A stretch of 63,260 nt of DNA from Butyricicoccus pullicaecorum. GTDB taxonomy: Bacteria > Bacillota > Clostridia > Oscillospirales > Butyricicoccaceae. The position numbers and the translations under genes are program-made. The stretch is from positions 1 to 63,260 of the forward strand of contig JAFBIW010000014.1 in the NCBI GenBank assembly GCA_021531865.1. The letters are read 5' to 3'. Shown here in pieces: positions 8,822 through 18,752 of this stretch. How positions within the stretch are numbered: position 1 is the first letter of the stretch; each line of letters opens with the position of its first letter. The notes under the pieces are model-generated. The model was not told where the DNA came from. It saw nothing but the letters and a program-made list of their open reading frames with translations, and searched no databases.

Positions 8822-9769
8822 TTATTCCTCCGACTTGGCGAGCGACAGGCCCATGGCCTCCAGCTTGCCGATGACTTCCTCGAGGGACTTGCGTCCCAGG
8901 TTGCGAACCTTCATCATGTCCTCCTCCGAGGTGTTGATGAGGTCTTCGACCGTGTTGATGCCGGCGCGCTTCAGGCAGTTGAAGGAACGAACCGAGAAGT
9001 CCAGCTCCTCGATGGTCATTTCCAGCACCTTGTCATGCTGCGTCTCGGCCTTCTCGACGACGGTCGACTTCGAGCCGATCTCCTCCGAGAGATCGACGAA
9101 CAGATCCAGATGGTCGCGCAGAACCTTCGCGCCGAGCGAGACCGCGTCGCGCGCGTTGATGGTGCGGTCGGTCCAGATCTCGAGCGTCAGCTTGTCGTAG
9201 TCGGTCATGTTGCCGACGCGGGTGTTCTCGACGGTGTAGTTCACCTTGTATACCGGGGTATAGATCGAGTCCACCGGGATGACGCCGATGGTGTTCTGGT
9301 ACTGCTTGTTGCGTTCCGCCGGAACGTATCCGCGGCCGGAGGACAGGGTGATCTCCATAGACAGGCGCGCGTCGCTCATCAGGGTCGCGATATGCAGGTC
9401 GGGATTGAGGATCTCGACCTCGCCATCCGAATGGATGTCGCCCGCCTTGACCTCGCCCTCTCCCGCTGCTTCGATATAGACGGTCTTGGGGCCGTCGCAG
9501 TACAGCTTGGCAATGATGCCCTTAACGTTCAGGACGATCTCGGTGACGTCTTCCTTCACGCCCGGAATGGTGGAAAACTCATGTTGCACGCCGGCGATTT
9601 TAATGGAGGTCGCGGCAGTGCCGGGCAGGGAGGACAGCAGAATGCGGCGCAGGGAGTTGCCCAGCGTCGTGCCATAGCCTCGCTCCAGCGGCTCTACGAC
9701 GAATCTGCCATAGGAGCCGTCTTCCGCCAGCTCCTCGCAATCAATGCGCGGCTTTTCGATTTCGATCAT
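8822..9769 (-). CDS. rpoA: DNA-directed RNA polymerase subunit alpha
   Basis: Forms the dimer on which core RNA polymerase is built; its C-terminal domain binds UP elements and activators. Length is 315 aa. The N-terminal domain includes [20 protein letters not shown]. The C-terminal domain includes [19 protein letters not shown] and [10 protein letters not shown]. The ATG at 9769 has GGAGGGTA upstream; a longer frame exists but lacks an SD. It lies between rpsD and rplQ as in other Firmicutes. Confidence 0.97.
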   Translation of the reverse strand: MIEIEKPRIDCEELAEDGSYGRFVVEPLERGYGTTLGNSLRRILLSSLPGTAATSIKIAGVQHEFSTIPGVKEDVTEIVLNVKGIIAKLYCDGPKTVYIEAAGEGEVKAGDIHSDGEVEILNPDLHIATLMSDARLSMEITLSSGRGYVPAERNKQYQNTIGVIPVDSIYTPVYKVNYTVENTRVGNMTDYDKLTLEIWTDRTINARDAVSLGAKVLRDHLDLFVDLSEEIGSKSTVVEKAETQHDKVLEMTIEELDFSVRSFNCLKRAGINTVEDLINTSEEDMMKVRNLGRKSLEEVIGKLEAMGLSLAKSEE

Positions 9770-9886
9770 TGTAAGATACCCTCCTTTACATTCGGCCAAT
9801 TTCCTTGCAGATGGACGGAAATTTCACGCGCCCTGCCCAAAAACGGACAGAAGCGCGCAAAAAAGTCCAAAAAACGAGGGCTTGGC

Positions 9887-10480
9887 TTATTTGGAGTACA
9901 GCTCGACGATGAGGTGCTCGGCGACTTCGTAGTCGATGTCGTCGCGGGCAGGCATCGCAGCGATGGTGCCTTCAAAGGAGGAAGCGGCCTTGTCGATCCA
10001 CTTCGGCATAGCCTTCTTGCCGTTCTCCTCGAGCAGGGCCTTGAACTTGGCGGAGGAGCGGGACTTCTCGCAGACAGCGACAGCGTCGCCCGGCTTGACC
10101 TGGAAGGACGGGATGTTGACGCGCTTGCCGTTTACGGTGAAGTGGCCGTGGTTAACGAGCTGACGCGCCTCGCGGCGGGTGTTGGCGAAGCCCATGCGGA
10201 AGACAACGTTGTCCAGACGGCGCTCGAGCTCCTGCAGCAGGATCTCACCGGTGATGCCCTGCTTCTTCTCGGCCTTCTCATAGTAAGCACGGAACTGCTT
10301 CTCGAGGACGCCGTAGATGAACTTGACCTTCTGCTTCTCAGTCAGCTGCATGCCGTACTCGGACTGCTTGCGGCGGGACTGCTTCGGATTGCGGCGGGTC
10401 TCCTTGGAGTAACCAAGAACCGCAGGGGAAATGCCCAGAGTCTTACATCTCTTCAGAATGGGCTGAGTATTCTTTGCCAT
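9887..10480 (-). CDS. rpsD: 30S ribosomal protein S4
   Basis: Primary 16S rRNA-binding protein that starts 30S assembly. At 197 aa it has the S4 domain RRLDNVVFRMGFANTRREAR and VNHGHFTVNGKRVNIPS. The N-terminus lacks the four-Cys zinc motif, so this is the zinc-free form. In the alpha operon S4 is a translational repressor in several bacteria; whether it is here is unknown. It lies between rpsK and rpoA. Confidence 0.95.
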   Translation of the reverse strand: MAKNTQPILKRCKTLGISPAVLGYSKETRRNPKQSRRKQSEYGMQLTEKQKVKFIYGVLEKQFRAYYEKAEKKQGITGEILLQELERRLDNVVFRMGFANTRREARQLVNHGHFTVNGKRVNIPSFQVKPGDAVAVCEKSRSSAKFKALLEENGKKAMPKWIDKAASSFEGTIAAMPARDDIDYEVAEHLIVELYSK

Positions 10481-10498
10481 TATTGGTTTCCTCCTTGA

Positions 10499-10903
10499 TT
10501 AAACTCTTCTTCTCTTGGGCGGGCGGCAGCCGTTGTGCGGGATCGGGGTAACGTCCTTGATCATGGTTACCTCGAGGCCGGTCGCCTGCAGGGCGCGGAT
10601 GGCAGCCTCACGGCCGGAACCGGGACCCTTGACGTAAACCTCAACCGTCTTCAGGCCATGCTCCATAGCAGCCTTGGCAGCGGTCTCGGCAGCGGTCTGC
10701 GCCGCGTAGGGGGTGGACTTACGGGAACCGCGGAAGCCCATCTCGCCTGCGGAAGCCCAGGACAGTGCGTTACCGTTGGTGTCAGTGATGGTAACGATGG
10801 TATTGTTGAAAGAGGAGCGGATATGAGCCGCGCCCTTTTCGATATTCTTGCGCTCGCGGCGCTTGGTGCGAACCTGAGCGCCCTTCTTCTGAACCTTAGC
10901 CAT
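10499..10903 (-). CDS. rpsK: 30S ribosomal protein S11
   Basis: Platform protein near the mRNA exit of the 30S. Length is 134 aa with [31 protein letters not shown] and the basic end [12 protein letters not shown]. It is separated by short spacers from rpsM and rpsD, and each has its own SD. Confidence 0.97.
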   Translation of the reverse strand: MAKVQKKGAQVRTKRRERKNIEKGAAHIRSSFNNTIVTITDTNGNALSWASAGEMGFRGSRKSTPYAAQTAAETAAKAAMEHGLKTVEVYVKGPGSGREAAIRALQATGLEVTMIKDVTPIPHNGCRPPKRRRV

Positions 10904-10917
10904 TTATGCTCCCCTCC

Positions 10918-11286
10918 TTACTTCTTCTTGTTCGCAATGGTCTTCTTGGGGCCCTTGCGGGTACGTGCGTTGGTCTTGGTGCGCTGACCGCGTACGGGCA
11001 GGCCGCGACGATGGCGGACGCCGCGATAGCAGCCGATCTCGACCAGACGCTTGATGTTCAGACCGATCTCACGGCGCAGGTCACCCTCAACGGTGTAGCC
11101 GTGCTCGATGCACTCACGAAGCTTGGCAGCTTCTTCCTCGGTCAGATCCTTGACGCGGGTATCCGGATTGATACCGGTCTTCTCCAGGATTTCGTTCGAC
11201 AGCTTCCGGCCGATGCCGTAGATGTAGGTCAGGCCAATCTCTACGCGCTTTTCACGGGGAAGGTCAACACCGGCAATACGTGCCAT
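10918..11286 (-). CDS. rpsM: 30S ribosomal protein S13
   Basis: Head protein of the 30S that contacts tRNA and the 50S bridge. Length is 122 aa. It begins [19 protein letters not shown], has [17 protein letters not shown], and ends in the basic tail [19 protein letters not shown] spacer of 251 bp to rpmJ carries GC-rich inverted repeats (for example the palindrome around 11521-11540) but no recognised gene. Confidence 0.97.
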   Translation of the reverse strand: MARIAGVDLPREKRVEIGLTYIYGIGRKLSNEILEKTGINPDTRVKDLTEEEAAKLRECIEHGYTVEGDLRREIGLNIKRLVEIGCYRGVRHRRGLPVRGQRTKTNARTRKGPKKTIANKKK

Positions 11287-11537
11287 TTACATTTACCTCC
11301 AAAGAATGTTGTCTGAGACGTCATTTGCGGAAACCAGTATAAGGGCCGCCTCCGCCCTTGCAGCGCCGCGGGTTCGCCCGCGTGCTTGTCGGTTCCGTAT
11401 ACGGTCTATCGGGCATGGAAAACCACGCCCGTCACAAAGAAGCGCGAACCGGGGGACTGCCCCGGCTTCGGGGTCAGCGGTACGCGCCGGCGCTTCATCC
11501 GGCCGTTTACCGCCGCGCTTCTGATCTGCTGCGCAGA

Positions 11538-11666
<129 letters not shown>

Positions 11667-11748
11667 TCAGATATTATCGGTGGTGGATAAAACGGTCTCT
11701 CGGGTCACTTATGAGACCTCCGCCCGCCTTTTCATCACAAGGCGGCGC

Positions 11749-11967
11749 TTACTTGGAGCGCCAGGTGATGCGGCCGCGGGTCAGGTCGTAAGGCGACATC
11801 TGAACGGTGACCTTGTCGCCGGGTAAAATGCGGATAAAGTTCATGCGGAGCTTGCCCGAGATATGCGCCAGGATCTTGTGGCCGTTGGGCAGCTCTACCT
11901 GAAACATGGCGTTGGGCAGCGCCTCTATGACGGTACCTTCCAGCTCAATTACGTCGTCTTTAGACAT
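11749..11967 (-). CDS. infA: Translation initiation factor IF-1
   Basis: OB-fold protein that occupies the 30S A site during initiation. Length is 72 aa, with [39 protein letters not shown] and a [18 protein letters not shown]-type core. It lies between the KOW gene and rpmJ. The 97-bp spacer to rpmJ has an inverted repeat. Confidence 0.97.
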   Translation of the reverse strand: MSKDDVIELEGTVIEALPNAMFQVELPNGHKILAHISGKLRMNFIRILPGDKVTVQMSPYDLTRGRITWRSK

Positions 11968-11988
11968 ACTCGATCTTACCTTCCTCGG

Positions 11989-12261
11989 TCAGTTTTGGTT
12001 GTCCCCGAACCAGAGGTCCAGGGCCTTACGGATATCGCTGTTCGTCAGGCGCCCGGTTTCGAGCAGCTTCTGACGGGTACGCGCGTCGCAGGCGCCCGCG
12101 TAGGCGGTGTGCCGGCGTTTCTTCCGTTTGGGACGTTCCGCGCGTCTGAGTTTGCCGTTTGCCAGCCAGAGGAAGGTTTCGTCCTCCCGCAGCACCAGAA
12201 AGTGTCCGCCCGCGTCGCGGCCGGCCGTGGAAACGACAATATCGGATACGTGGGATTGCAT
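11989..12261 (-). CDS. KOW-domain RNA-binding protein (L14e-like)
   Basis: Ninety residues. The start shows a KOW-type motif (DIVVSTAGRDAGGHFLVL) and the middle is very basic (RRAERPKRKKRRHTAY). Clostridia commonly carry such a small KOW protein between map and infA; its job is not established and a ribosome or rRNA contact is inferred from domain and place. The ATG at 12261 is chosen over a GTG at 12276 because GAGGTG lies 7 bp before it. It begins just inside the map stop region. Confidence 0.75.
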   Translation of the reverse strand: MQSHVSDIVVSTAGRDAGGHFLVLREDETFLWLANGKLRRAERPKRKKRRHTAYAGACDARTRQKLLETGRLTNSDIRKALDLWFGDNQN

Positions 12262-12262
12262 G

Positions 12263-13027
12263 TTACAGCACCTCACCGTCGATGGAAGTCAGGATCTCCG
12301 GCTCCCCGTCGGTAATTGCAACAGAATTTTCATAGTGCGCAGAGAGCTTGCCATCCCGGGTCTTGACAGTCCAGCCATCGGGCAGGACGCGCACCTGATA
12401 TACGCCAACGTTGACCATGGGCTCGATCGCAAGGGTCATGCCGCGCTGGAGCCGCACGCCGTGCCCGGGCCGGCCGAAGTTCGGCACCTCGGGCGACTCG
12501 TGCAGGGCCTGGCCTACGCCGTGGCCCACGAAATCGCGGACAACGGAGAAGCCGTGCGCCTCCACATAGGCCTGTACCGCGGCCGAAATATCGGAGACGC
12601 GGCAGCCTTCGCGGGCAAATTTGATGCCCTCATAGAAGCTCTGCCGGGTTACTTCGATCAGTCGCTTGGCCTCGTCGGAGACCTCGCCGCAGGGCACCGT
12701 GCACGCACAGTCGCCGTGGAAGCCGCCGATATAGGCGCCGACGTCGACCTTTACGATATCGCCCGCGCGGATAATCCGCTTGTCGGAAGGGATGCCGTGG
12801 ATGACTTCGTCATTGATCGAGATACAGGCGCTTGCCGGAAAGCCGCCGTACCCGAGGAAGGAGGGCTTTGCCCCCGCATCCTCGATGGTCTTGCGGACGA
12901 TCCGGTCAACCTCACCCGTAGTAACCCCTGGGACGATCGCGTCCGCCGCAGCCTTCCGCGCCAGGGCGGTGATGCGGCAGGCGACGCGCATGCGTTCCAG
13001 TTGTTCGTTTGTTTTGATCGGAATCAT
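12263..13027 (-). CDS. map: Methionine aminopeptidase, type I
   Basis: Removes the initiator Met from nascent proteins. Length is 254 aa. Metal ligands can be placed: Asp in VDVGAYIGGFHGD, His in GHGVGQALHESP, Glu in LAIEPMV and Glu in AHYENSVAITD. It has no N-terminal zinc extension. It follows adk by 6 bp, as is usual in the spc operon of Firmicutes. Confidence 0.96.
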   Translation of the reverse strand: MIPIKTNEQLERMRVACRITALARKAAADAIVPGVTTGEVDRIVRKTIEDAGAKPSFLGYGGFPASACISINDEVIHGIPSDKRIIRAGDIVKVDVGAYIGGFHGDCACTVPCGEVSDEAKRLIEVTRQSFYEGIKFAREGCRVSDISAAVQAYVEAHGFSVVRDFVGHGVGQALHESPEVPNFGRPGHGVRLQRGMTLAIEPMVNVGVYQVRVLPDGWTVKTRDGKLSAHYENSVAITDGEPEILTSIDGEVL

Positions 13028-13033
13028 ATCTTT

Positions 13034-13663
13034 TTAAAGGCCAAGCGCAGCCACTGCAAACGCTTCGGTCTGGTGGATGCCCTGGGTGCCGTCGATCGCC
13101 TTGAGCTTGCCCTGTGCCTCATAGTAGGCGACGAGCGGCTCGGTCTGCGCGTGATAGGTCGCCAGGCGCTGCTCGACAACCTCGGGCTTGTCGTCCTTGC
13201 GGATGACGAGCGTGTCGCCGCAGACATCGCAGACGCCCTCGGTCTTGGGCGGGTTGTTCACGACGTGGTAGGTCGCGCCGCACTTGAGGCAGACGCGGCG
13301 GCCGGTCATGCGGCCCTCGATCACCTCGTCCGGCACCTCGAGCGACAGGGCGCAGTCGATCGAAGCGATCGTGTCGAGCGCCTCCGCCTGCGGGATGGTG
13401 CGCGGGAAGCCGTCCAGAATGAAGCCCTTCTTGCAGTCGTCCTGTGCGATGCGGTTTTTCAGCAGGTCGATGACCAGGCTGTCGGGCACGAGCTGACCGG
13501 CGTCCATGAACGCCTTGGCCTTCTGGCCCAGCTCGGTGCCGTTCGCGATCGCTTCGCGCAGGATGTTGCCGGTGGAAACGGACGGAACGCCCATCTTTTC
13601 GATCAGGTAGGACGCGAGCGTGCCCTTACCGGCGCCCGGTGCGCCTAAAAGAATCAGATTCAC
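13034..13663 (-). CDS. adk: Adenylate kinase
   Basis: Interconverts ATP + AMP and 2 ADP. Length is 209 aa. The P-loop is LGAPGAGKGTLA at 5-16 and the AMP-binding region includes GFPRTIPQAEAL. The LID has a four-Cys zinc knuckle (CLKC ... CDVC), the Gram-positive form. It lies between secY and map. Confidence 0.97.
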   Translation of the reverse strand: MNLILLGAPGAGKGTLASYLIEKMGVPSVSTGNILREAIANGTELGQKAKAFMDAGQLVPDSLVIDLLKNRIAQDDCKKGFILDGFPRTIPQAEALDTIASIDCALSLEVPDEVIEGRMTGRRVCLKCGATYHVVNNPPKTEGVCDVCGDTLVIRKDDKPEVVEQRLATYHAQTEPLVAYYEAQGKLKAIDGTQGIHQTEAFAVAALGL

Positions 13664-13681
13664 AGTATTTGCCCCCTCAAA

Positions 13682-14962
13682 TTACTCCAGGAAACCCTTG
13701 TGGTGGCGCATCATCATCTGCGCCTCGAGCTGCGTGACGGTCTCAAGCGCAACGCCGACGACGATGATAACAGAGGTGCCGCCCAGCGCAACATTCCGCA
13801 GGTTGGAATTGAACGCGCCGATGATCAGCGGAACCAGTGCGACAACGCACAGGAAGATCGCGCCGACAAAGATGACCTTGCCCAGCGCCTTCATAATGAA
13901 ATCGGAGGTAGGCTTGCCCGGACGGAAGCCCGGAATAAATCCGCCGTTCTTCTTCAGATTATTGGCAATCTCGATCGGGTTAAACTGGATGGATGCATAA
14001 AAATACGAGAAACCAAAGATCATCAGCGCGTAGAGCGCGATATAGAACGGGGAGGTCTGACGGAACAGACCGATAATGGCCGCGCCGACCGAACCCGCCT
14101 GCGGCTGCCAGAACATTTCGATGGTGGCCGGCAGGGACAGGATCGAGGACGCGAAGATGATCGGCATAACGCCGGTCGCATTCACCTTGATCGGAAGGTG
14201 AGTGGACTGACCGCCGTACATCTTACGGCCGACCATACGCTTGGCGTACTGGATCGGAATGCGGCGTTCAGCATTCGACATATAGACAATAAATACGACC
14301 ATGCCAAGGCCAACCAGAATCATCAGGATGGCGGTGACGACGGAGGATTTAAAGAGCTGGATCAGAGAAGAAGCCAGCGAGGGACCGCGGGAGATGATGC
14401 CCGCGAACAGGATGATCGAGATACCGTTGCCGATGCCGTTTTCCGTGATATGCTCACCCAGCCACATGATCAGCGCAGTGCCTGCGGTGAAGGCCATGAC
14501 GATGACGATCGCGGCCCAAACGCCGGTATCGGTCAGCAGGCCCCAGCTCTTCAGCAGCATGTAGTAGGAGAAGCCCTGAACCAGACCGAGCACGACCGCA
14601 AGATAGCGGGTCCAGCTGGCGATCTTCTTCTGGCCCTCCTCGCCGCCGTCCTTGACCATCTGCTCGAGGGCGGGGATCGCGACGGTCAGCAGCTGCAGGA
14701 TAATGGACGCGTTGATATAGGGAGTGATGCCCATTGCGAAGATGGTCGCATTGGACAGGCCGCCGCCCGTGAAGGTATCAATGAAGCTGAGCATCGAACC
14801 ATTCGCGGTCTGCTGTGCAAAGACGTCGGCCAGCGTCTTAAAGTCGATGAACGGAACCGGAATCGCAGAACCAAGGCGGAAGATGAAGATGATGAACAGC
14901 GTGTACAGGATCTTCTTGCGCAATTCAGCAATTCGCCAAGCGTTCTTGAGTGTCTCGAGCAC
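13682..14962 (-). CDS. secY: Protein translocase subunit SecY
   Basis: Channel of the Sec translocon. At 426 aa it has the ten membrane segments of the family, the plug region LADVFAQQTANGSMLSFIDTF-like part after TM1 and the conserved ITPYINASIILQLL. The cytoplasmic loop includes GRKMYGGQSTHLPIKVN. It follows rplO by 1 bp, as in other spc operons. Confidence 0.97.
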   Translation of the reverse strand: MLETLKNAWRIAELRKKILYTLFIIFIFRLGSAIPVPFIDFKTLADVFAQQTANGSMLSFIDTFTGGGLSNATIFAMGITPYINASIILQLLTVAIPALEQMVKDGGEEGQKKIASWTRYLAVVLGLVQGFSYYMLLKSWGLLTDTGVWAAIVIVMAFTAGTALIMWLGEHITENGIGNGISIILFAGIISRGPSLASSLIQLFKSSVVTAILMILVGLGMVVFIVYMSNAERRIPIQYAKRMVGRKMYGGQSTHLPIKVNATGVMPIIFASSILSLPATIEMFWQPQAGSVGAAIIGLFRQTSPFYIALYALMIFGFSYFYASIQFNPIEIANNLKKNGGFIPGFRPGKPTSDFIMKALGKVIFVGAIFLCVVALVPLIIGAFNSNLRNVALGGTSVIIVVGVALETVTQLEAQMMMRHHKGFLE

Positions 14963-14963
14963 C

Positions 14964-15404
14964 TTAGATCACCTCGGCCTTTCCGCCTGCCTTCTCGATC
15001 TTTTCCTTCGCGGAAGCGGAGAAGGCCGCAGCCTTTACGGTCAGGTTCTTGGTCAGCTCACCGTTGCCAAGGATCTTGACGCCGTCCAGCGCCTTGGAGA
15101 TGACGCCGGTCTCGAGCAGCAGCTCGGTGGTTACCTCAGTGCCGTTCTCAAAGCGCTCCAGCGCGGAGACGTTGACCGGCGCGTAGGTGGTGCCAAAAAT
15201 GTTGTGGAAGCCGCGCTTCGGCAGACGACGCGCCAGAGGCATCTGGCCGCCCTCAAAGCCGGGACGGACGCCGCCGCCCGAACGCGCCCACTGGCCCTTG
15301 TGACCGCGGCCAGCGGTCTTACCGTTGCCGGAACCAGCGCCGCGGCCCTTGCGGTAAGCCTTCTTGGTAGAGCCCATTGCGGGCTGTAAATCCTGAAGCT
15401 TCAT
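14964..15404 (-). CDS. rplO: 50S ribosomal protein L15
   Basis: Length is 146 aa. The Gly-rich basic N-terminus ([19 protein letters not shown]) is the L15 hallmark, followed by [17 protein letters not shown]. It binds 23S rRNA in late 50S assembly. Neighbours are rpmD and secY. Confidence 0.97.
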   Translation of the reverse strand: MKLQDLQPAMGSTKKAYRKGRGAGSGNGKTAGRGHKGQWARSGGGVRPGFEGGQMPLARRLPKRGFHNIFGTTYAPVNVSALERFENGTEVTTELLLETGVISKALDGVKILGNGELTKNLTVKAAAFSASAKEKIEKAGGKAEVI

Positions 15405-15410
15405 AATCGG

Positions 15411-15593
15411 TTACACCTCCTCTGCGATTTCGAGCAGATAACCGATCTGCGCGAGCTTGCCGCGGGTGGCAGCGTTGTCGGGCTGTACGGTTACGTCATT
15501 GATTTTCTTCAGACCCAGAGCGTGCGCGGTCGCGATGTGCTGCTGCTTGCGGCCGGCCAGGCTCTTTACGAGGGTAATCTTGATGTTTGCCAT
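15411..15593 (-). CDS. rpmD: 50S ribosomal protein L30
   Basis: Sixty residues with [20 protein letters not shown] and [15 protein letters not shown], the L30/L7 fold. It lies between rpsE and rplO with short spacers. Confidence 0.95.
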   Translation of the reverse strand: MANIKITLVKSLAGRKQQHIATAHALGLKKINDVTVQPDNAATRGKLAQIGYLLEIAEEV

Positions 15594-15611
15594 TGGTATT
15601 ACCCCTCCCTA

Positions 15612-16115
15612 TTACAGTTCGTTGACTTCTTTGCCGCGGACAACAGCAACCTGCTCGGCGTTGCGCAGGGACTTGAGGCCCTCAACGGTAGCGGTTACAA
15701 CGTTCTGCGGATTGTTGGAACGCAGGCACTTGGTACGGATGTCCTTGATGCCGGCAGCCTCTACGACTGCACGGACTGCGCCGCCGGCGATAACGCCGGT
15801 ACCGGGAGCAGCGGGCTTGAGCAGCACGCGGCCGGCGCCGAACGCACCGATGACCTCGTGCGGGATGGTGGTGCCCTTCAGGGAAACCTTGACCAGATGC
15901 TTCTTGGCATCCTCGATGCCCTTGCGGATTGCGTCGGGAACCTCAGCGGCCTTACCCTGACCAAAACCGATGGTGCCCTTGCCGTCACCGACGACGATCA
16001 GCGCCGTGAACTTCATGACGCGGCCGCCCTTTACAGTCTTGGATACGCGATTGAGAGCAACGACGGTTTCTTTGAACTCGTCCTCTCTCTTCTCGTTACG
16101 ATCAAACTTAGCCAT
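15612..16115 (-). CDS. rpsE: 30S ribosomal protein S5
   Basis: Helps mRNA unwinding and decoding accuracy. Length is 167 aa. It has the double-stranded RNA-binding-type N-terminal part ([20 protein letters not shown]) and the [18 protein letters not shown] loop. It lies between rplR and rpmD. Confidence 0.97.
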   Translation of the reverse strand: MAKFDRNEKREDEFKETVVALNRVSKTVKGGRVMKFTALIVVGDGKGTIGFGQGKAAEVPDAIRKGIEDAKKHLVKVSLKGTTIPHEVIGAFGAGRVLLKPAAPGTGVIAGGAVRAVVEAAGIKDIRTKCLRSNNPQNVVTATVEGLKSLRNAEQVAVVRGKEVNEL

Positions 16116-16133
16116 GATTTACCTCCTCCCGAC

Positions 16134-16493
16134 TTAAAACTGAAGGCCGCCCTCGCGGGCACCCTCTGCGAGTTCCTTCACGCGGCCGTGATACAGATAG
16201 CCGCCGCGGTCAAATACGACATTCTCGATGCCCTTGGCCTTGCAGCGCTCTGCTACCAGCATACCGACCTTCTTGGCAGCTTCCTTGTTGCCGCCGTACT
16301 CGGTGAAGTCCTTCTCGATCGTCGAAGCGGAGACTAAGGTCACGCCGGCAACGTCGTCGATGACCTGTGCATAGATGTTCTTTGCGCTTCTGTATACGTC
16401 AAGACGGGGGCACTGCGCGGTGCCGGAGATCTTGCCGCGTACTCTCTTATGGCGCTTGAGGCGCGCCTTGTTAGAATCCTTCTTGGAAACCAT
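16134..16493 (-). CDS. rplR: 50S ribosomal protein L18
   Basis: 5S rRNA-binding protein. Length is 119 aa: a basic N-terminus ([17 protein letters not shown]), [18 protein letters not shown] and [16 protein letters not shown] near the end. It follows rplF. Confidence 0.97.
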   Translation of the reverse strand: MVSKKDSNKARLKRHKRVRGKISGTAQCPRLDVYRSAKNIYAQVIDDVAGVTLVSASTIEKDFTEYGGNKEAAKKVGMLVAERCKAKGIENVVFDRGGYLYHGRVKELAEGAREGGLQF

Positions 16494-16512
16494 TTAGCAC
16501 ACGCTCCTTTCC

Positions 16513-17058
16513 TTACTTCTTCTTGCCGCCGGTCTTGCCTTCCTTGCGGCGGATATGCTCGTCCACGTACTTGATGCCCTTGCCCTTATACGGCTCCGGC
16601 GGACGCTTCTCGCGTACTTCCGCTGCAAACTGGCCGACCTTCTGCTTGTCAGGACCGGAGATGATGATCTTATTGGGATTCGGAACCTCAATGGAGATGC
16701 CCGGGATCTCGCTCATCGTAACCTGATGGGAGAAACCGAGGTTCATAACCAGATCCTTGCCCTGCTTTGCAACACGGTAGCCTACGCCGTTAACGTCCAG
16801 CTCCTTCTTGAAGCCCTCGGTTACGCCGACAACCATGTTGTGGATCAGGGAACGGGTCAGGCCGTGCAGTGCACGGTTCTGCTTGTCGTCGTTCGGACGG
16901 GTGACGATGATCTCGTTGCCCTCAACCGCAACTTTCATGTTGGGATGGAAGGTCTGAGTCAGGGTCTCCTTCGCGCCCTTGACGGTGATGGTGTTGCCAT
17001 CCAGGGTGACAGTGACGCCAGCGGGGATAGCAATCGGCATTCTACCAATTCTCGACAT
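16513..17058 (-). CDS. rplF: 50S ribosomal protein L6
   Basis: Binds near the factor-binding site of the 50S. Length is 181 aa, starting [15 protein letters not shown]. The C-terminal half includes [20 protein letters not shown]. It has the usual two repeats of the L6 fold. It lies between rpsH and rplR. Confidence 0.97.
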   Translation of the reverse strand: MSRIGRMPIAIPAGVTVTLDGNTITVKGAKETLTQTFHPNMKVAVEGNEIIVTRPNDDKQNRALHGLTRSLIHNMVVGVTEGFKKELDVNGVGYRVAKQGKDLVMNLGFSHQVTMSEIPGISIEVPNPNKIIISGPDKQKVGQFAAEVREKRPPEPYKGKGIKYVDEHIRRKEGKTGGKKK

Positions 17059-17072
17059 GCTCTGTTACCCCC

Positions 17073-17471
17073 TTACCATACGAACGCAAGGACTTCGCCG
17101 CCGACATTCAGCTCACGTGCCTTCTTGTCGGTCATGACGCCCTTGGAGGTGGAAATGATCGCCACGCCCAGGCCGCGGAGAACCTTGGGCAGCTCCTGCG
17201 CGCCAGCGTAAACGCGCAGACCGGGCTTGGACACACGCTTGATGCCGGTGATCGCCTTCTGGCGGTTCGCACCGTACTTCAGGGTGATGCGGATGACGCC
17301 CTGGTTGCCGTTGTCAACGATCTGGAATGCCTTGATGTAGCCCTCGTCGAGCAGGATCTGCGCGATGGACTTCTTCATCTTGGACGCCGGTACGTCAACG
17401 GTCTCGTGACGTGCAGCGCCCGCGTTGCGGATGCGGGTCAGCATATCCGCAATCGGATCAGTGATCTGCAT
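17073..17471 (-). CDS. rpsH: 30S ribosomal protein S8
   Basis: Primary 16S rRNA-binding protein, 132 aa, with [16 protein letters not shown] at the start and [17 protein letters not shown] near the end. In E. coli S8 represses the spc operon by binding its mRNA. Here rpsH is the first gene of its own transcription unit, since a terminator, a promoter and a long leader separate it from rpsN (see 17472-17990). Confidence 0.97.
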   Translation of the reverse strand: MQITDPIADMLTRIRNAGAARHETVDVPASKMKKSIAQILLDEGYIKAFQIVDNGNQGVIRITLKYGANRQKAITGIKRVSKPGLRVYAGAQELPKVLRGLGVAIISTSKGVMTDKKARELNVGGEVLAFVW

Positions 17472-17590
17472 TTGACATGCTCCTTTCAGAAGTTTGGCGG
17501 TACTTCGTGCGGGATCGCCCGCGGGTTGCCGCCCACTTTTCTTACTAACGCCGCCGTGACCCTTTCACGGCGGGTGCTGGGGAAATATAT

Positions 17591-17622
17591 AAAAATCGCC
17601 GGCCTGAGATTCAGGCCGACGA
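17591..17622 (-). terminator. Hairpin with U-tract in the rpsH leader (attenuator candidate)
   Basis: On the minus strand a 7-bp core stem (GGCCTGA/TCAGGCC; longer with one mismatch) has a 3-nt loop and is followed by GGCGATTTTTATAT. It could stop transcripts from the promoter at 17864-17893. It begins only a few bases after the TATAAT box at 17625-17630, so a transcript from that box would start with the hairpin. Confidence 0.6.
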
Positions 17623-17624
17623 TA

Positions 17625-17653
17625 ATTATAACAGAACGGTTTGCTGTTCGCAA
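17625..17653 (-). promoter_or_regulatory. Second promoter-like pair upstream of rpsH
   Basis: TTGCGA and TATAAT with a 17-bp spacer on the minus strand. The start point would fall within the hairpin 17596-17622. It may serve rpsH-rplF-rplR and the genes after them. Confidence 0.6.
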
Positions 17654-17863
17654 GAGAAAAAACGCCGATTTTCACGCCGTTTTCGCCCCGTTTGCGGGCA
17701 GTTTGATGAACCATCGTTATAACGGCAGGTCGGCCGTTTTTTTGTCCTGCGCACCGCGCCGGGAGAAACCCGGTTGACGGCCTCGCGGACGGCGGCGGGT
17801 GCTTCCGCCGCGCCTCGCTTCCTCTCGGAAGGGGCCAGACACGCCTTGCGCGCGTCTTTATTT

Positions 17864-17893
17864 AGTATACCAGATATATGCCGGTTTCTGCAA
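17864..17893 (-). promoter_or_regulatory. Promoter upstream of rpsH after the rpsN terminator
   Basis: TTGCAG and TATACT with an 18-bp spacer on the minus strand, about 30 bp beyond the rpsN terminator. A transcript from here has a leader of about 390 nt before rpsH. Confidence 0.65.
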
Positions 17894-17924
17894 GTATTTT
17901 TTCAAAAAATTTCGAGCTTTTTTG

Positions 17925-17959
17925 AAAAAAAAGAGCGCACATGGAAGCCATGCGCGCTC
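17925..17959 (-). terminator. Intrinsic terminator after rpsN
   Basis: A 12-bp stem (17933-17944 with 17948-17959, one G-U pair in the RNA) is followed on the minus strand by eight T. It splits the S10-spc cluster after rpsN. Confidence 0.88.
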
Positions 17960-17990
17960 TTCGGAAACGCAATCTGTGTCTGCGCCTGTC

Positions 17991-18176
17991 TTACCAGGAA
18001 GCCTTGCGTACGCCCGGGATCTGACCCTTGTAGGCCAGCTCACGGAAGCAGATACGGCAGATGCCGAAGTCACGCAGGTAGGCGTGGGGACGGCCGCAGA
18101 TCTTGCAGCGGTTGTACTGACGAGTCGAGAACTTCGGAGTCTTCTGCTGCTTGAGTACCATTGCCTTCTTAGCCAT
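17991..18176 (-). CDS. rpsZ: 30S ribosomal protein S14, type Z
   Basis: Sixty-one residues with a zinc knuckle ([20 protein letters not shown]), the short zinc-binding form. It begins [18 protein letters not shown]. It lies just after rplE. A strong terminator follows it, which is unusual since S14 is normally cotranscribed with S8. Confidence 0.97.
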   Translation of the reverse strand: MAKKAMVLKQQKTPKFSTRQYNRCKICGRPHAYLRDFGICRICFRELAYKGQIPGVRKASW

Positions 18177-18192
18177 TGAATTCTCCTCCTTC

Positions 18193-18735
18193 TTACTTCG
18201 CGAACGGAGCGCCCATCAGGGTGAGCAGCTCGCGCGCTTCTTCGTCAGTGTTGGCGGTGGTGCAGATGATGATGTCCATGCCGCGAACCTTGTCGATCTG
18301 GTCGTAAGCGATTTCGGGGAAGATCAGCTGCTCCTTCAGGCCGAAGGCATAGTTGCCGCGGCCGTCGAACGAGTTCGCCGAGATGCCGCGGAAGTCGCGG
18401 ACGCGGGGCAGAGCTACGTTGAACAGACGATCCAGGAATTCGTACATGCGGTCCGCGCGCAGGGTAACCTTGGCGCCGACGGGCATGCCTTCACGCAGCT
18501 TGAAGTTCGCAACGGACTTCTTCGCGGTGGTAACGACGGCCTTCTGGCCGGTGATGGCGGTCAGGTCGCGGACAACAGCCTCGAGAACCTTGGCGTTGCC
18601 GTTGGCTTCCTTGCCGCAGCCGCAGTTGACGATGATCTTGTCGATCTTCGGGATCTGCATGGTGCTCTTGTACTCGAACTTCTTCATCAGAGCAGGTGCA
18701 ACCTCTGCGACGTACTTATCTTTCAGTCTGGGCAT
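18193..18735 (-). CDS. rplE: 50S ribosomal protein L5
   Basis: 5S rRNA-binding protein of the central protuberance. Length is 180 aa. KIVLNxG-type core appears here as [29 protein letters not shown] is the family signature. It lies between rplX and rpsZ. Confidence 0.97.
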   Translation of the reverse strand: MPRLKDKYVAEVAPALMKKFEYKSTMQIPKIDKIIVNCGCGKEANGNAKVLEAVVRDLTAITGQKAVVTTAKKSVANFKLREGMPVGAKVTLRADRMYEFLDRLFNVALPRVRDFRGISANSFDGRGNYAFGLKEQLIFPEIAYDQIDKVRGMDIIICTTANTDEEARELLTLMGAPFAK

Positions 18736-18752
18736 AAGTCAAACCTCCTCCT

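Larger units (their letters stand above)
17472..17990 (-). promoter_or_regulatory. Long spacer between rpsN and rpsH: terminator, promoters and structured leader
   Basis: In minus-strand order the 519-bp spacer holds the rpsN terminator (17925-17959), a promoter (17864-17893), a GC-rich stretch, a second promoter-like pair (17625-17653), a hairpin with a U-tract (17591-17622), a strong inverted repeat (17551-17573) and the rpsH SD. No convincing ORF was seen. The long leader could carry an S8-type feedback site, which is inference. Confidence 0.7.

Noticed and set aside
17721-17747. Plus-strand hairpin with seven T in the rpsH leader
   Set aside because: It looks like a terminator on plus, but no plus gene or promoter was found to use it, so it is left as part of the leader structure.
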